The notes beneath the pieces are model-generated. The model searched no databases and was not told the DNA's origin. It saw nothing but the letters and a program-made list of their open reading frames with translations. Source: an uncultured Allorhizobium sp. (lineage in GTDB: Bacteria > Pseudomonadota > Alphaproteobacteria > Rhizobiales > Rhizobiaceae). Taken from it: a stretch of DNA of 64,000 bases. Each line of letters begins with the position of its first letter. The stretch's first letter is position 1. Positions 8,519 through 18,551 of the stretch are shown piece by piece. The stretch covers positions 1,627,001 to 1,691,000 of the forward strand of contig OY288189.1 of the NCBI GenBank assembly GCA_958439205.1. The letters run 5' to 3'. The translations under genes were made by a program, and so were the position numbers.

Positions 8519-8563
8519 TCAAACGACCACATCTCGATACAGATAAAAACAGGGGAACGGGAT

Positions 8564-10399
<1,836 letters not shown>

Positions 10400-10436
10400 G
10401 GCATGGTGCCAGTCCCGATACCGAGGCTGGTTTCGA

Positions 10437-10928
10437 CTACTGCTCGACAGGTGCGTTGCCGAAGCCGACCAGCGACACGTGCGCGGTCCATTTATACTTC
10501 GTGGCGTCGATGATCTGCGGACGCGGATGTGAAAAGCCGTGATAGAGCAGGGCGTAGCACCGGGTAAGGGTTTCGCCGGGAGCCAATGCGCGATCATGGC
10601 GCAGGGTGCCGCGATAGGCGATCGCCGTTCGGCCTTCCTCCCGTCCGACAAGATCGAAAGACAAGCGGTTCACCATCGCATCCGAGTTGTTGGCCAAGGT
10701 CGCGGAAATCGGAAGGGCCGGGTCAACGCAAACGGATCTGTCGGCAGCCACCGCCACGGTGACCGCCGAGACGGCATTCTGTTGCTGGCGGGATTGGCCA
10801 TCGCTGAAGAGCCAGACGATCGTGGCGATAACGGCGATCGCAGCGGTCAGCGCAATCGCCCAGGGACGGCGCCTGAGGAAAAGCTCGATCAGCAACAGGG
10901 CGACGGCGGCGGTGACGACAAATGCCAT
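10437..10928 (-). CDS. Membrane-anchored hypothetical protein
   Basis: I do not recognise a named family. The 163-residue protein has two N-terminal membrane helices (about residues 2-17 and 24-41) with a short RRR turn between them. A soluble beta-rich domain of about 120 residues follows, containing two cysteines (DRSVCVDPALP and TLTRCYALLYHG). The pattern AVTVAVAADRSVCVD...ISATLANNS resembles extracytoplasmic domains that carry conserved-contact beta strands. An adjacent GTG at 10931 is an alternative start. It is convergent with the double-ATPase gene and divergent from the nitrilase-family gene. Confidence 0.65.
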   Translation of the reverse strand: MAFVVTAAVALLLIELFLRRRPWAIALTAAIAVIATIVWLFSDGQSRQQQNAVSAVTVAVAADRSVCVDPALPISATLANNSDAMVNRLSFDLVGREEGRTAIAYRGTLRHDRALAPGETLTRCYALLYHGFSHPRPQIIDATKYKWTAHVSLVGFGNAPVEQ

Positions 10929-11085
10929 CACGTCAGATTGGCTTCGATTTCATGATCCATCCCTTGAAGATAAGGGCGTGGACCGGAAAGGCAACCACAG
11001 ATGCCTGCCTTGGAGTTGCCGCTTGTCTGCGCTAGGCATGCAGCACTACCCTTCGAGCTCAACCTCCGACCCAGACAGGTGCATC

Positions 11086-11874
11086 ATGCTGATTTCGCTC
11101 TATCAAATGCAGCCGCTTTCCGGCGACGTCCCGGGCAATATCGGCAAGATCGCGCAGGCGGCGATGGCGGCGGCGGAAATGGGGGCGGAACTGCTGGTGA
11201 CGCCGGAGCTCGGCACGAGCGGTTATGCGCTCGGTGCCCAGTTCGAGGAGGTCGCGGAGGGGCGTGACGGGTCGATCATCGGAGCGCTGACGGAGATCGC
11301 TGCGGATTGCGGTCTTGCCATCTGTGCGGGCTTTCCCGAACGGGACGGCAAGCAGGTGTTCAATTCCTCGGTGCTCATTAGGCCTGACGGCAGCACGGAA
11401 TTCTATCGCAAGAGCCATCTTTACGGCGACGGGGAGCGGGCGGCCTTCGTGCCGGGCGCCGAGCCGCCGCATATCTTCGATCTCAACGGCATCAAGACCG
11501 GCATGCTGATCTGCTACGATGTGGAATTTCCGGAAAATGTCCGCACGCTTGCACTTGCCGGTGCCGAACTGATCCTGGTGCCGACAGCACTGCCTGAAGG
11601 CATCATCAGCCGTCGGGTCGCCGATACGGTGGTGCCGACACGCGCCTTCGAGAACGGCGTTTTCCTTGTCTATGCCGATCTCTGCGGCAAGGAGAACGGG
11701 CTTTCCTATGGCGGTCGTTCGGTGATCCTCGGTCCTGACGGTGACGAACTGGCGCGGGCCGGCATGCGCGAAACCTTGCTGGTCGCGGAGATCGACCCCA
11801 AGGCATACGACGACGCGAAGGCGCAGAACCCCTATCTGATAGATCGCAGGCCCGGCCTCTATCGTCTGGGCTGA
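11086..11874 (+). CDS. Carbon-nitrogen hydrolase (nitrilase superfamily amidase)
   Basis: The 262-residue cytoplasmic hydrolase shows the Glu-Lys-Cys triad of the nitrilase superfamily: PELGTSGY (Glu), YRKSHLYG (Lys) and GMLICYDVEFPE (Cys). Members hydrolyse amides or carbamoyl compounds through a cysteine thioester. The ATG at 11086 begins MLISLYQMQPLSGDVPGNI, which matches the family start; the open frame upstream is not protein-like. It stands alone between a divergent membrane protein gene and an EI24-type gene. Omega-amidase, R-specific amidase and related activities cannot be told apart here. Confidence 0.88.
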   Translation: MLISLYQMQPLSGDVPGNIGKIAQAAMAAAEMGAELLVTPELGTSGYALGAQFEEVAEGRDGSIIGALTEIAADCGLAICAGFPERDGKQVFNSSVLIRPDGSTEFYRKSHLYGDGERAAFVPGAEPPHIFDLNGIKTGMLICYDVEFPENVRTLALAGAELILVPTALPEGIISRRVADTVVPTRAFENGVFLVYADLCGKENGLSYGGRSVILGPDGDELARAGMRETLLVAEIDPKAYDDAKAQNPYLIDRRPGLYRLG

Positions 11875-11936
11875 CGCCCCGCATTGCAGCGGGCGCCCGG
11901 GTCTCCTACATCAGGTGACAGATGAAGGAGACCCCG

Positions 11937-12650
11937 ATGATTTTTGACGCTGCCGCGTTGTCGCTGCGCAACCTGTTCGCTCCCGAGACGCGGACCGTCT
12001 TCTGGAAGACGCTTGGCCTGACGATCCTCGTGCTCATCGGCCTGTGGTTCGGATTGCGCGAGAGCTTCATGGCTTTCATCATGCCGCTGCTCCAGGGCTT
12101 CATTCCCGAGCTTCCGGATTGGGCTGGGTGGCTGACCTTCATCTTTGGGATTCTCGCCAGCATAGGGCTGGCGCTCGGACTGGCACTGCTGCTGTCGCCC
12201 GTCACCGCGATCATCGCCGGTCTTTTCCTCGACGACGTCGCCGAGGTGGTCGAGAAGCGGGACTATCCCAACGATCCGCCCGGCACGGCGATGCCGATGG
12301 GTCAGGCGATCATCGCCTCGATCAAGTTCTTCGGCGTGGTCATCGTCGGCAATCTCTTCGCGCTGATGCTGCTTTTCATCCCGGGCATCAACATCATCGC
12401 CTTCTTCCTGGTGAACGGCTATCTGCTGGGCCGCGAGTTCTTCGAGTTCGCCGGCATGCGCTTCCGGAGTGCCGAAGAGGCGAAGCTCCTGCGCTCGCGC
12501 CACTCCGGCACGGTGTTCATGGCCGGCCTCGTGATTGCGCTGTTCCTGGCGGTGCCGATCGTCAACCTGCTCACGCCGCTCTTTGCCGCAGGCTTGATGG
12601 TGCATCTGCACAAGGCGCTGACGGCACGGGATGTTGCGCTTAAGCGTTGA
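11937..12650 (+). CDS. EI24/CysZ-like membrane protein
   Basis: The 237-residue protein has several hydrophobic segments (about residues 24-42, 63-95, 130-160 and 195-225) and the EI24-type stretch AIIAGLFLDDVAEVVEKRDYP. In the bacterial relatives of CysZ this family is linked to sulfate uptake, but similarity alone does not establish that role here. AAGGAG ends six bases before the ATG at 11937, which is preferred to an in-frame ATG at 11922 that overlaps the same ribosome site. It is convergent with the endonuclease III gene, with three bases between the stops. Confidence 0.75.
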   Translation: MIFDAAALSLRNLFAPETRTVFWKTLGLTILVLIGLWFGLRESFMAFIMPLLQGFIPELPDWAGWLTFIFGILASIGLALGLALLLSPVTAIIAGLFLDDVAEVVEKRDYPNDPPGTAMPMGQAIIASIKFFGVVIVGNLFALMLLFIPGINIIAFFLVNGYLLGREFFEFAGMRFRSAEEAKLLRSRHSGTVFMAGLVIALFLAVPIVNLLTPLFAAGLMVHLHKALTARDVALKR

Positions 12651-12653
12651 GCG

Positions 12654-13433
12654 TCAGTCGACCTCGCCGATCACCTGCTGCGGCAGTTCGACGAGCGGGG
12701 CGGGTACATCCACCGTCTTTTCCGGCGACTTGCAGATGTCGGCGATGACGCAGCGCTCGCATTCGGGGCGCCGCGCCTTGCAACAGTAGCGTCCATGCAG
12801 GATCAGCCAGTGATGGGCGTGGAAGAGATATTGTTCCGGGATGATCCGCATCAGGATGTCCTCGATCTCATCCGGCGTCTTGCCGGGCGCGAGCTTGATG
12901 CGGTTGCCGATCCTCAGGATATGCGTGTCAACGGCCATGGTCGGGATTCCGAAGGCCATGGACATCACGACGTTTGCAGTCTTGCGGCCCACACCCGGCA
13001 GCGTCACCAGTTCCTCGCGGGTGCGCGGCACGACGCTGCCGAAGTCGTCGACCAGCTTCTGGGACAGCGCGATGACGTTCTTCGCCTTGTTGCGGTAGAG
13101 CCCGATCGTCTTGATGTAGTCGCGGACCTTTTCCTCGCCGAGTTCAAGCATCTTTTCCGGCGTGTCAGCCACCTTGAAGAGGGCGCGCGTCGCTTTATTT
13201 ACGCCTGCGTCGGTTGCCTGGGCGGAGAGCGCCACGGCAACGACAAGCGTGAACGGGTTGACGTGTTCCAGCTCGCCCTTGGGCTCCGGCCTCTGGATCG
13301 AGAAGCGGCGGAAAATCTCCTCCAGTTCGGCCCTGTTGTAAGCCGTGCGACGGCGTGCCGCTGGCTTGCGACGGGTCGCAGGATTTGACTTTTTCAAAGT
13401 TTGGGTGCTGGATTTCGGCTTCGCTTCAGTCAT
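12654..13433 (-). CDS. nth: Endonuclease III, base-excision DNA glycosylase/lyase
   Basis: The 259-residue repair enzyme removes oxidised pyrimidines and nicks the abasic site. The helix-hairpin-helix reads LPGVGRKTANVV, containing the catalytic lysine, and is followed by VDTHILRIGNRI with the catalytic aspartate. The C-terminal iron-sulfur site has the family spacing Cys-x6-Cys-x2-Cys-x5-Cys in CKARRPECERCVIADIC. An N-terminal extension of about 35 residues is rich in Lys, Arg and Ser (KPAARRRTAYNRAEL precedes the core), as in many alphaproteobacterial copies. The start at 13433 (MTEAKPKSS) leaves only about 20 bases to the divergent DUF2244 gene. Confidence 0.95.
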   Translation of the reverse strand: MTEAKPKSSTQTLKKSNPATRRKPAARRRTAYNRAELEEIFRRFSIQRPEPKGELEHVNPFTLVVAVALSAQATDAGVNKATRALFKVADTPEKMLELGEEKVRDYIKTIGLYRNKAKNVIALSQKLVDDFGSVVPRTREELVTLPGVGRKTANVVMSMAFGIPTMAVDTHILRIGNRIKLAPGKTPDEIEDILMRIIPEQYLFHAHHWLILHGRYCCKARRPECERCVIADICKSPEKTVDVPAPLVELPQQVIGEVD

Positions 13434-13452
13434 GAAAAACCTATAATCGGGC

Positions 13453-13953
13453 GTGGTGATGGAAGGCAATCTCGAGCAGGCGGCAGACCAGCCGATTTTC
13501 GCAGCGGAACTGACGCCCTATCGGTCGCTTGGCCGCAAGGGGTATCGTATCCTGTTCGCGGTGACCGGCACCGTTTGTTTCCTGCATGCAATCTTCTTCA
13601 TGGCAACCGGCGCATGGCCGATCGGCCTGTTTTTGGGCCTCGACTTCCTGTTGCTCTATGGCGCCTTCTGGCTGAACTATCGTTCTGCGCGGGCGCGAGA
13701 AGAGGTAACGGTGTCGCGCACCAGCCTCTCGATCCGCAAGTTCACGCCCGCTGGCCGGATGACCGAGCACACCTTCAAGACGCTCTGGGCGCGGTTCTTC
13801 GTCCAGCGGCACGAGGAGTTCGGCATCACGTCGATGATGGTGAGCGGCGAGGGGCGTGGCACGGAAGTCGGCTCCTTCCTTAACCCCGATGATCGGGAGA
13901 GCTTCGCCAAGGCCCTTACGGGAGCACTCGCGACCGCCAAGCAACGGATCTGA
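13453..13953 (+). CDS. DUF2244 domain membrane protein
   Basis: The 166-residue protein belongs to the DUF2244 family, typically found as a small double-spanning protein in alphaproteobacteria. Hydrophobic segments are at about residues 33-52 and 57-74, followed by WLNYRSARAREEVTVS and a C-terminal cytoplasmic domain. The start is a GTG at 13453, with ATG at 13459 as the alternative. It is divergent from nth, so the promoters must lie inside or across the two gene starts. Function is unknown; in some genomes the family is found near cytochrome oxidase genes, but that is not the case here. Confidence 0.75.
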   Translation: MVMEGNLEQAADQPIFAAELTPYRSLGRKGYRILFAVTGTVCFLHAIFFMATGAWPIGLFLGLDFLLLYGAFWLNYRSARAREEVTVSRTSLSIRKFTPAGRMTEHTFKTLWARFFVQRHEEFGITSMMVSGEGRGTEVGSFLNPDDRESFAKALTGALATAKQRI

Positions 13954-14034
13954 GTCATCAGACATCAGCGCAAGAAACGGGTGGCGCCGAGGGCTTGCCC
14001 GTGGTGAAGTCCTGTTGAGATTGAGGATTTCGCC

Positions 14035-14919
14035 ATGACGCTTGCGCAACAGATCGACCTTTCCCGCACCACCGACATCACGCCAGATGGCTCTGATTAT
14101 GAGACCGTGCGGCAGGTGATCGAGATGCTGACGCTCGATTATCAAAGTCAGCCTTCGCTGGAGGTGATCGCCGAGCGGCTGGGCCAGTCGCCAACGCAGT
14201 TGCAGAAGACGTTTACGCGCTGGGCGGGCCTTTCCCCTAAGGCCTTCCTGCAGGCCGTGACACTCGACCACGCCAAACGGCTGCTGGGGCGCGAGGAATT
14301 GCCTCTGCTCGAGACGTCGTTGGAACTGGGGCTTTCCGGCCCCGGTCGCCTGCACGACCTCTTCGTCACGCATGAAGCGATGAGCCCCGGGGAGTGGAAG
14401 GCACGCGGCGCAGGGCTGACCATCCGCTACGGCTATCACCCGTCGCCGTTTGGGCTGGCGCTCGTTATGATCACCGAGCGCGGGCTGGCGGGGCTCGCCT
14501 TTGCCGATGTCGGCGGCGAGCTCGCCTGTTTCGATGACATGGCACAGCGCTGGCCGAATGCGCTTTACGTCGAGGATGTCGGTGCGACGGAGCCTTATGC
14601 GGCACGCGTGTTCCATCCGGAGCGCTGGTCTGCGGACGAGCCCTTGCGCGTCGTGCTGATCGGCTCGGACTTCCAGGTCCGCGTCTGGGAAAGCCTTCTG
14701 CAGATCCCGCTCGGCAAGGCTGTTACCTATTCCGACATCGCTCAGAAAATCGGACAGCCTACTGCCAGTCGCGCGGTGGGTGCAGCCGTCGGCCGCAATC
14801 CGATCTCGTTTGTCGTGCCCTGCCACCGGGCACTCGGCAAGAGCGGTGCGCTGACGGGGTATCACTGGGGGCTCACCCGCAAGCGTGCCATGCTCGGCTG
14901 GGAGGCGGGGAAGGGGTGA
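14035..14919 (+). CDS. Ada-like regulator with methylguanine-DNA methyltransferase domain
   Basis: The 294-residue protein has an AraC-type helix-turn-helix at about residues 20-115 (LEVIAERLGQSPTQLQKTFTRWAG, quoted in part as AERLGQSPTQLQKTF). A DNA alkyl-transferase domain follows, with the suicidal cysteine in FVVPCHRALGKSG. The asparagine hinge before it reads AAVGRNPISF. It lacks the N-terminal zinc-binding methyl-phosphotriester domain of full-length Ada, so it should repair O6-alkylguanine and may regulate, but not through the classical Ada sensor. The ATG at 14035 is preceded by TTGAGG. Confidence 0.88.
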   Translation: MTLAQQIDLSRTTDITPDGSDYETVRQVIEMLTLDYQSQPSLEVIAERLGQSPTQLQKTFTRWAGLSPKAFLQAVTLDHAKRLLGREELPLLETSLELGLSGPGRLHDLFVTHEAMSPGEWKARGAGLTIRYGYHPSPFGLALVMITERGLAGLAFADVGGELACFDDMAQRWPNALYVEDVGATEPYAARVFHPERWSADEPLRVVLIGSDFQVRVWESLLQIPLGKAVTYSDIAQKIGQPTASRAVGAAVGRNPISFVVPCHRALGKSGALTGYHWGLTRKRAMLGWEAGKG

Positions 14920-14964
14920 AACGGCGGCGCTTTTCGGATGGCTGCTTCTGTGAGAGGATAAGCC

Positions 14965-15201
14965 ATGCGCAACACGGTTCGACTCCCTGACGATATCAGC
15001 CGCCGGATCGACAGTCTGGTCGAGCGGAGCAATCTGTCTCGCGATCAGATCGTCGAGGATGCGCTTTCACAGGGCCGCTCGCTCGCCTGGCAGGAGCAGT
15101 ATGTTGCCGGTGTGCTTGAGGGGCTGGCTGAGGCCGAGCGTGGAGAGTTTGCCACCGAGGCAGAGATTGAAGCCGTGTTGAACAAGTACGGCTCTTCCTG
15201 A
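14965..15201 (+). CDS. Antitoxin, ribbon-helix-helix (ParD/CopG type)
   Basis: The 78-residue protein starts MRNTVRLPDDISRRIDSL, an N-terminal beta strand plus helix typical of ribbon-helix-helix DNA-binding antitoxins. The acidic C-terminal half (EGLAEAERGEFATEAEIEAV) would wrap the toxin. GAGG sits eight bases before the ATG at 14965. The toxin gene begins five bases after its stop, so the pair is one operon, presumably self-repressed by binding just upstream. Confidence 0.85.
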   Translation: MRNTVRLPDDISRRIDSLVERSNLSRDQIVEDALSQGRSLAWQEQYVAGVLEGLAEAERGEFATEAEIEAVLNKYGSS

Positions 15202-15205
15202 AACC

Positions 15206-15493
15206 ATGCGTATCGTCTGGACGCGGCGTTATCTTCGAGAACTCGCGGCCATTGGCGATTACCTCTTCGAGCGCAATCCTGCGGCTGCTGCCCGCATCGT
15301 GCGGTCAATCCACGGGCGGACGCTGCGCCTGTTGACACAGAATGCTTTCCTCGGGCGACGCGGCGAGATCGAGGGTACACGCGAACTGGTACTGGCCGAT
15401 CTTGGATACATCGTCGCTTACTACGTGCGGGACGATCATGTCGAAGTTCTCTTCGTCCAGCATGGCGCCCGCGCTTGGCCGGAGCAGCCCTAG
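15206..15493 (+). CDS. Toxin of RelE/ParE family
   Basis: The 95-residue protein has the compact RelE/ParE fold pattern: IVWTRRYLRELAAIGDYL, then ARIVRSIHGRTLRLL, then YIVAYYVRDDHVEVLFVQHGAR. The last strand with HGAR is typical of ParE-like plasmid-stability toxins. It lacks the obvious catalytic set of RelE ribonucleases, so gyrase poisoning as in ParE is more likely but unproven. Its last four bases overlap the end of the convergent SorC regulator gene. The ribosome site is weak, consistent with coupling to the antitoxin. Confidence 0.85.
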   Translation: MRIVWTRRYLRELAAIGDYLFERNPAAAARIVRSIHGRTLRLLTQNAFLGRRGEIEGTRELVLADLGYIVAYYVRDDHVEVLFVQHGARAWPEQP

Positions 15494-16467
15494 CCTGCCA
15501 GCCCCAACAACTCCCGCGCCGCAGCCTCATCGGTGATCAACGTGTTGCACCCGATCCGCTGGATCGTCGCCCTGATGGCCTTGGCGCGATGCGCGCCGCC
15601 TGAAGACAACACGATATGTTTGGCCTTCTTCAGCGTGTCCAAATCGACTGACATCACCCGTTCGTTGATCGGATGCGCGACGGAGTTTCCGTCGGCATCC
15701 AAGAAGTTGAACATGGTGTCGCAGACGCAGCCTGCGGCTACCAGTTCCATCAATGTCTGGTGGCTGATGAAGCCTTCCGAGAGCGAGGTCGAGTGAGGGC
15801 CGATGTCGCCGCAAGAGACGATGGCGAGGTCGAGGTTTTCCGCGAGATCGTAGATCGCTTTCAATCCGCATTCCTCAATCAGCGCACGTTTGGTGGCGAC
15901 GGAATCGACCAGCAGTGGTGCGAGGAACATGTAGCATTCGGCGCCGAGCTGACTTGCCAGCCGCCAGGTATAGTCGATCGGGTTGGTCTGGCGGACGGCG
16001 ACGATGCCGCCGAGTAGCGAGACGACCTTGCAGTTTTCCCGACCGGGCGACCGGAAACCGGCGAGCGACGCCGTCATGGTGCGGCCCCAGCCGACTCCGA
16101 TCGTCATATCGTTGGTGATGGCTTCGGTCAGAAACTGCCCGAGGGCAAGGCCGACGGCCTTGGCGATCGAGGCGGCATCCTGGCTGTCCGGCGAGGGAAC
16201 GACCACAGCCTCGTCCAGGCCATAGGCCTTTTCCAGGCGGACAGCGAGGTCGACGCAATCGGCGACGCCATCGCTGATCCAGATCTGCACTTCGGCACGT
16301 TTGCGCGCCTCCTCCAGCATGCGGATGACCGTCGAGCGGCTGATGCCAAGACGGTCGGCCACATCCTTCTGCGTCAGGCCCTCGTTGTAATAGAGCCATG
16401 CGGCGCGGATACGCAGCGCGGCTGCGTCCGAAAGGGTGCTGTGGGTCTCGCGGCGGAGCTTGGTCAA
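15490..16467 (-). CDS. SorC/DeoR-type sugar-binding transcriptional regulator
   Basis: The 325-residue protein has an N-terminal helix-turn-helix (LTQKDVADRLGISRSTVIRML, with the core KDVADRLGISRSTV at about residues 34-47). A SorC sugar-phosphate effector domain follows, with GVGWGRTM at about residue 125. The family binds phosphorylated sugars or polyols and uses them to control nearby catabolic genes. It is divergent from transaldolase across a 176-base gap with two facing promoters and a palindrome, so transaldolase and itself are the probable targets. Confidence 0.88.
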   Translation of the reverse strand: MTKLRRETHSTLSDAAALRIRAAWLYYNEGLTQKDVADRLGISRSTVIRMLEEARKRAEVQIWISDGVADCVDLAVRLEKAYGLDEAVVVPSPDSQDAASIAKAVGLALGQFLTEAITNDMTIGVGWGRTMTASLAGFRSPGRENCKVVSLLGGIVAVRQTNPIDYTWRLASQLGAECYMFLAPLLVDSVATKRALIEECGLKAIYDLAENLDLAIVSCGDIGPHSTSLSEGFISHQTLMELVAAGCVCDTMFNFLDADGNSVAHPINERVMSVDLDTLKKAKHIVLSSGGAHRAKAIRATIQRIGCNTLITDEAAARELLGLAG

Positions 16468-16499
16468 GATCTCTCTCGAATGGGGAACTTCCTGCGGGC

Positions 16500-16528
16500 A
16501 CTATCCGTTCTTGTGGTACTTATGTCAA
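16500..16528 (-). promoter_or_regulatory. Promoter of the SorC regulator gene
   Basis: On the minus strand TTGACA (from 16528 down to 16523) and GATAGT (16505 to 16500) are separated by exactly 17 bases. The -10 lies about 32 bases before the start codon at 16467. Both hexamers match the housekeeping consensus well. Confidence 0.6.
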
Positions 16529-16536
16529 ATTCAAAG

Positions 16537-16546
16537 GACATATGTC
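16537..16546. promoter_or_regulatory. Operator candidate between sorC-type regulator and tal
   Basis: GACATATGTC is a perfect 10-base palindrome directly abutting the -35 hexamer of the tal promoter and lying nine bases from the -35 of the opposing regulator promoter. ATGTC also occurs at 16522-16526, giving a second half-site. This arrangement suits a regulator that controls both directions. Confidence 0.5.
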
Positions 16547-16575
16547 TTGACTTTGCCGTCTTCTGACGGTGATAG
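16547..16575 (+). promoter_or_regulatory. Promoter of transaldolase gene
   Basis: TTGACT (16547-16552) and TGATAG (16570-16575) are separated by 17 bases and lie about 70 bases before the tal start. The preceding palindrome abuts the -35 element. Confidence 0.55.
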
Positions 16576-16643
16576 TCCGGGCAACGAGACCGGCGTGCTA
16601 TTGCCGGTCGCTAACCCTTTTCGCGCAGCCGAAGGATGATCTG

Positions 16644-17600
16644 ATGACATCGAAACTCGAACAGCTTCGTTCCATGACGACCGTCGTCGCCGATACCGGT
16701 GACATCGAGGCCGTCCGCCGCCTGAAGCCGGTCGATTGCACCACCAATCCGTCGATCGTGCTGAAGGCGCTCGGAACCGATGCGTTCAAGGATGCCTTCC
16801 AGGAAGCAATCACCTGGGGCAAGGCCAAGGGCGGTCAGGATGATGCCGTGATCGGCGCAATTGCCGACCGGATGGCGATTTCCGTCGGTGCCGCTCTGGC
16901 TGAACTCGTCCCGGGTCGCGTCTCGACCGAAGTCGATGCCGACCTCTCCTTCGACACCAAGGCATCGATCGACAAGGCCCATCAGATCATTGCCGGCTAC
17001 AAGGAGCGCGGCATCGAGAAGGATCGCATCCTGATCAAGCTCGCCTCCACCTGGGAAGGCATTCGCGCTGCCGAAGTGCTGCAGAAGGAAGGCATAGACT
17101 GCAATCTGACGCTGCTCTTCTCCAAGGCCCAGGCGATTGCCTGCGCAGAAGCCAAGGTCTTCCTCATCTCGCCCTTCGTCGGCCGTATCCTCGACTGGTA
17201 CAAGAAGTCGACCGGTGAGGACTACACGTCCGAGACCGATCCGGGCGTCGTCTCGGTCCGTTCGATCTATAATTATTACAAGGCGAACGGCATCAACACG
17301 ATCGTCATGGGCGCCTCCTTCCGCAATGCCGGCGAGATCGAAGCGCTGGCCGGTTGCGACCGTCTGACGATCAGCCCACAGCTGCTCGACGAGCTGAATG
17401 CGGACGAGGGCACGCTTGCCCGCGCGCTTTCGCCAGAAACGGTCAAGGCCGAGCCGCATGTCTCGCTCGACGAGAAGGCTTTCCGCTGGGCAATGAACCA
17501 GGATGCGATGGCGACCGAGAAGCTTGCTGAAGGCATTCGCGGGTTTGCCAAGGATATGGATACGCTGCGCGGCCAGATCGCCAAGGCACTGGCTGCCTGA
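16644..17600 (+). CDS. tal: Transaldolase
   Basis: The 318-residue enzyme of the non-oxidative pentose phosphate pathway moves a dihydroxyacetone unit from sedoheptulose-7-phosphate to glyceraldehyde-3-phosphate. The Schiff-base lysine is K132 in [11 protein letters not shown] and the acid-base aspartate is D17 in VVADTGD, both at the TalB positions. [11 protein letters not shown] is another family signature. Length matches the TalB class. The ATG at 16644 follows GAAGGA. The divergent SorC regulator suggests inducible expression. A clear intrinsic terminator follows at 17635-17664. Confidence 0.96.
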   Translation: MTSKLEQLRSMTTVVADTGDIEAVRRLKPVDCTTNPSIVLKALGTDAFKDAFQEAITWGKAKGGQDDAVIGAIADRMAISVGAALAELVPGRVSTEVDADLSFDTKASIDKAHQIIAGYKERGIEKDRILIKLASTWEGIRAAEVLQKEGIDCNLTLLFSKAQAIACAEAKVFLISPFVGRILDWYKKSTGEDYTSETDPGVVSVRSIYNYYKANGINTIVMGASFRNAGEIEALAGCDRLTISPQLLDELNADEGTLARALSPETVKAEPHVSLDEKAFRWAMNQDAMATEKLAEGIRGFAKDMDTLRGQIAKALAA

Positions 17601-17634
17601 TCGGGCAACTAATTCTCCAATATCGAGTTTGAGG

Positions 17635-17664
17635 ATGGCCGTGGCGAAAGCTGCGGCCATTTTT
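17635..17664 (+). terminator. Intrinsic terminator of tal
   Basis: ATGGCCG (17635-17641) pairs with CGGCCAT (17654-17660) and is followed by a run of T. Confidence 0.75.
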
Positions 17665-17706
17665 GATTTGTGCCAAAGTGCTGGCATTGTTGAAGGGAGA
17701 ACGGAC

Positions 17707-18099
17707 ATGGCCATCATCACGGGCGGTTGCGCCTGCGGCAAGGTGCGGTTTGAGGCAGAGGGTGAGCCGGATCGAGTCGGCATCTGCCATTGCCTCGATT
17801 GCCGCAAATATCACGGCGCGCTCTTCTACGCCGCGGCCATCTATCCGGACACGCAGGTGAGAATCACCGGCGAGGCGCAGATGTATGAGGGCCGCTATTT
17901 CTGCCCGACCTGCGGCTCGCGGGTCTTCAATCGCAGCGGCGGCGAGGTCGAGCTTCATCTGGGATCTCTCGACGACATCAATGTGTTCCAGCCGAGCTAC
18001 GAACTCTGGACGATCCGGCGGGAGGGCTGGCTGCTGGAGTTTCCGGTGGGGGAGCGCCACGAGCGGGATCGACCGGCTGAGGGGCGTGAGGCGGAGTGA
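17707..18099 (+). CDS. GFA family zinc protein (glutathione-dependent formaldehyde-activating type)
   Basis: The 130-residue protein has the GFA (CENP-V/GFA) fold with zinc cysteines in GGCACGKV (C8, C10), CHCLDCRKYHG and CPTCGSRVF. The founding member was proposed to speed the reaction of formaldehyde with glutathione, but most relatives are uncharacterised and no formaldehyde gene lies nearby. The ATG at 17707 follows GGGAGAACGG. It stands alone between tal and a long gene-poor stretch. Confidence 0.85.
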   Translation: MAIITGGCACGKVRFEAEGEPDRVGICHCLDCRKYHGALFYAAAIYPDTQVRITGEAQMYEGRYFCPTCGSRVFNRSGGEVELHLGSLDDINVFQPSYELWTIRREGWLLEFPVGERHERDRPAEGREAE

Positions 18100-18551
18100 A
18101 GCGGCGGGGTCTGCGGGAAACTGCGGTTTTCCGCTGTGGCGCCATCGCATCAATTGCGGGCAATGTCGTTCTGACCCGACTCAGGGCTGCAGGAAGTGCT
18201 GCCTTAAAGATTGACGAAGGGTTAATTTCTGCGTCATATCGCATAAATGACGAGCCTCCGAATCCGCATGGGATTCGCGCAGGCGAGGGGCGAGATTTTT
18301 CGCCTGGCGTTATTGCAATGGCGGGGGAAGCAGAGACCAGCTCTGCTGCATGATGCCCGATCCAACGCCAGGCTCTTCAGAGCCATGTTTCCACTGAAAA
18401 TTGCGTCCGCAGCCGCACTGCCAGATGTCGCCCGTTGTTCAACGCGCGCCTTGCAGGAGCCGCCGGGCTAGCGCGTCAACCCGGGGGAGACGCGCGCCTG
18501 GTGTGGGGTCGCAATGCGTATTTGATCCACATTTCTTTAGGGCGGGCGTTG
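18100..18551. other. Gene-poor leader of the octad-repeat gene
   Basis: This 452-base stretch holds no convincing gene. The only structure I see is a hairpin at 18329-18347 (AGCAGAG with CTCTGCT). No strong promoter or ribosome site was recognised; AGGGCGGG about ten bases before the ATG at 18552 is the nearest purine-rich stretch. Confidence 0.5.
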
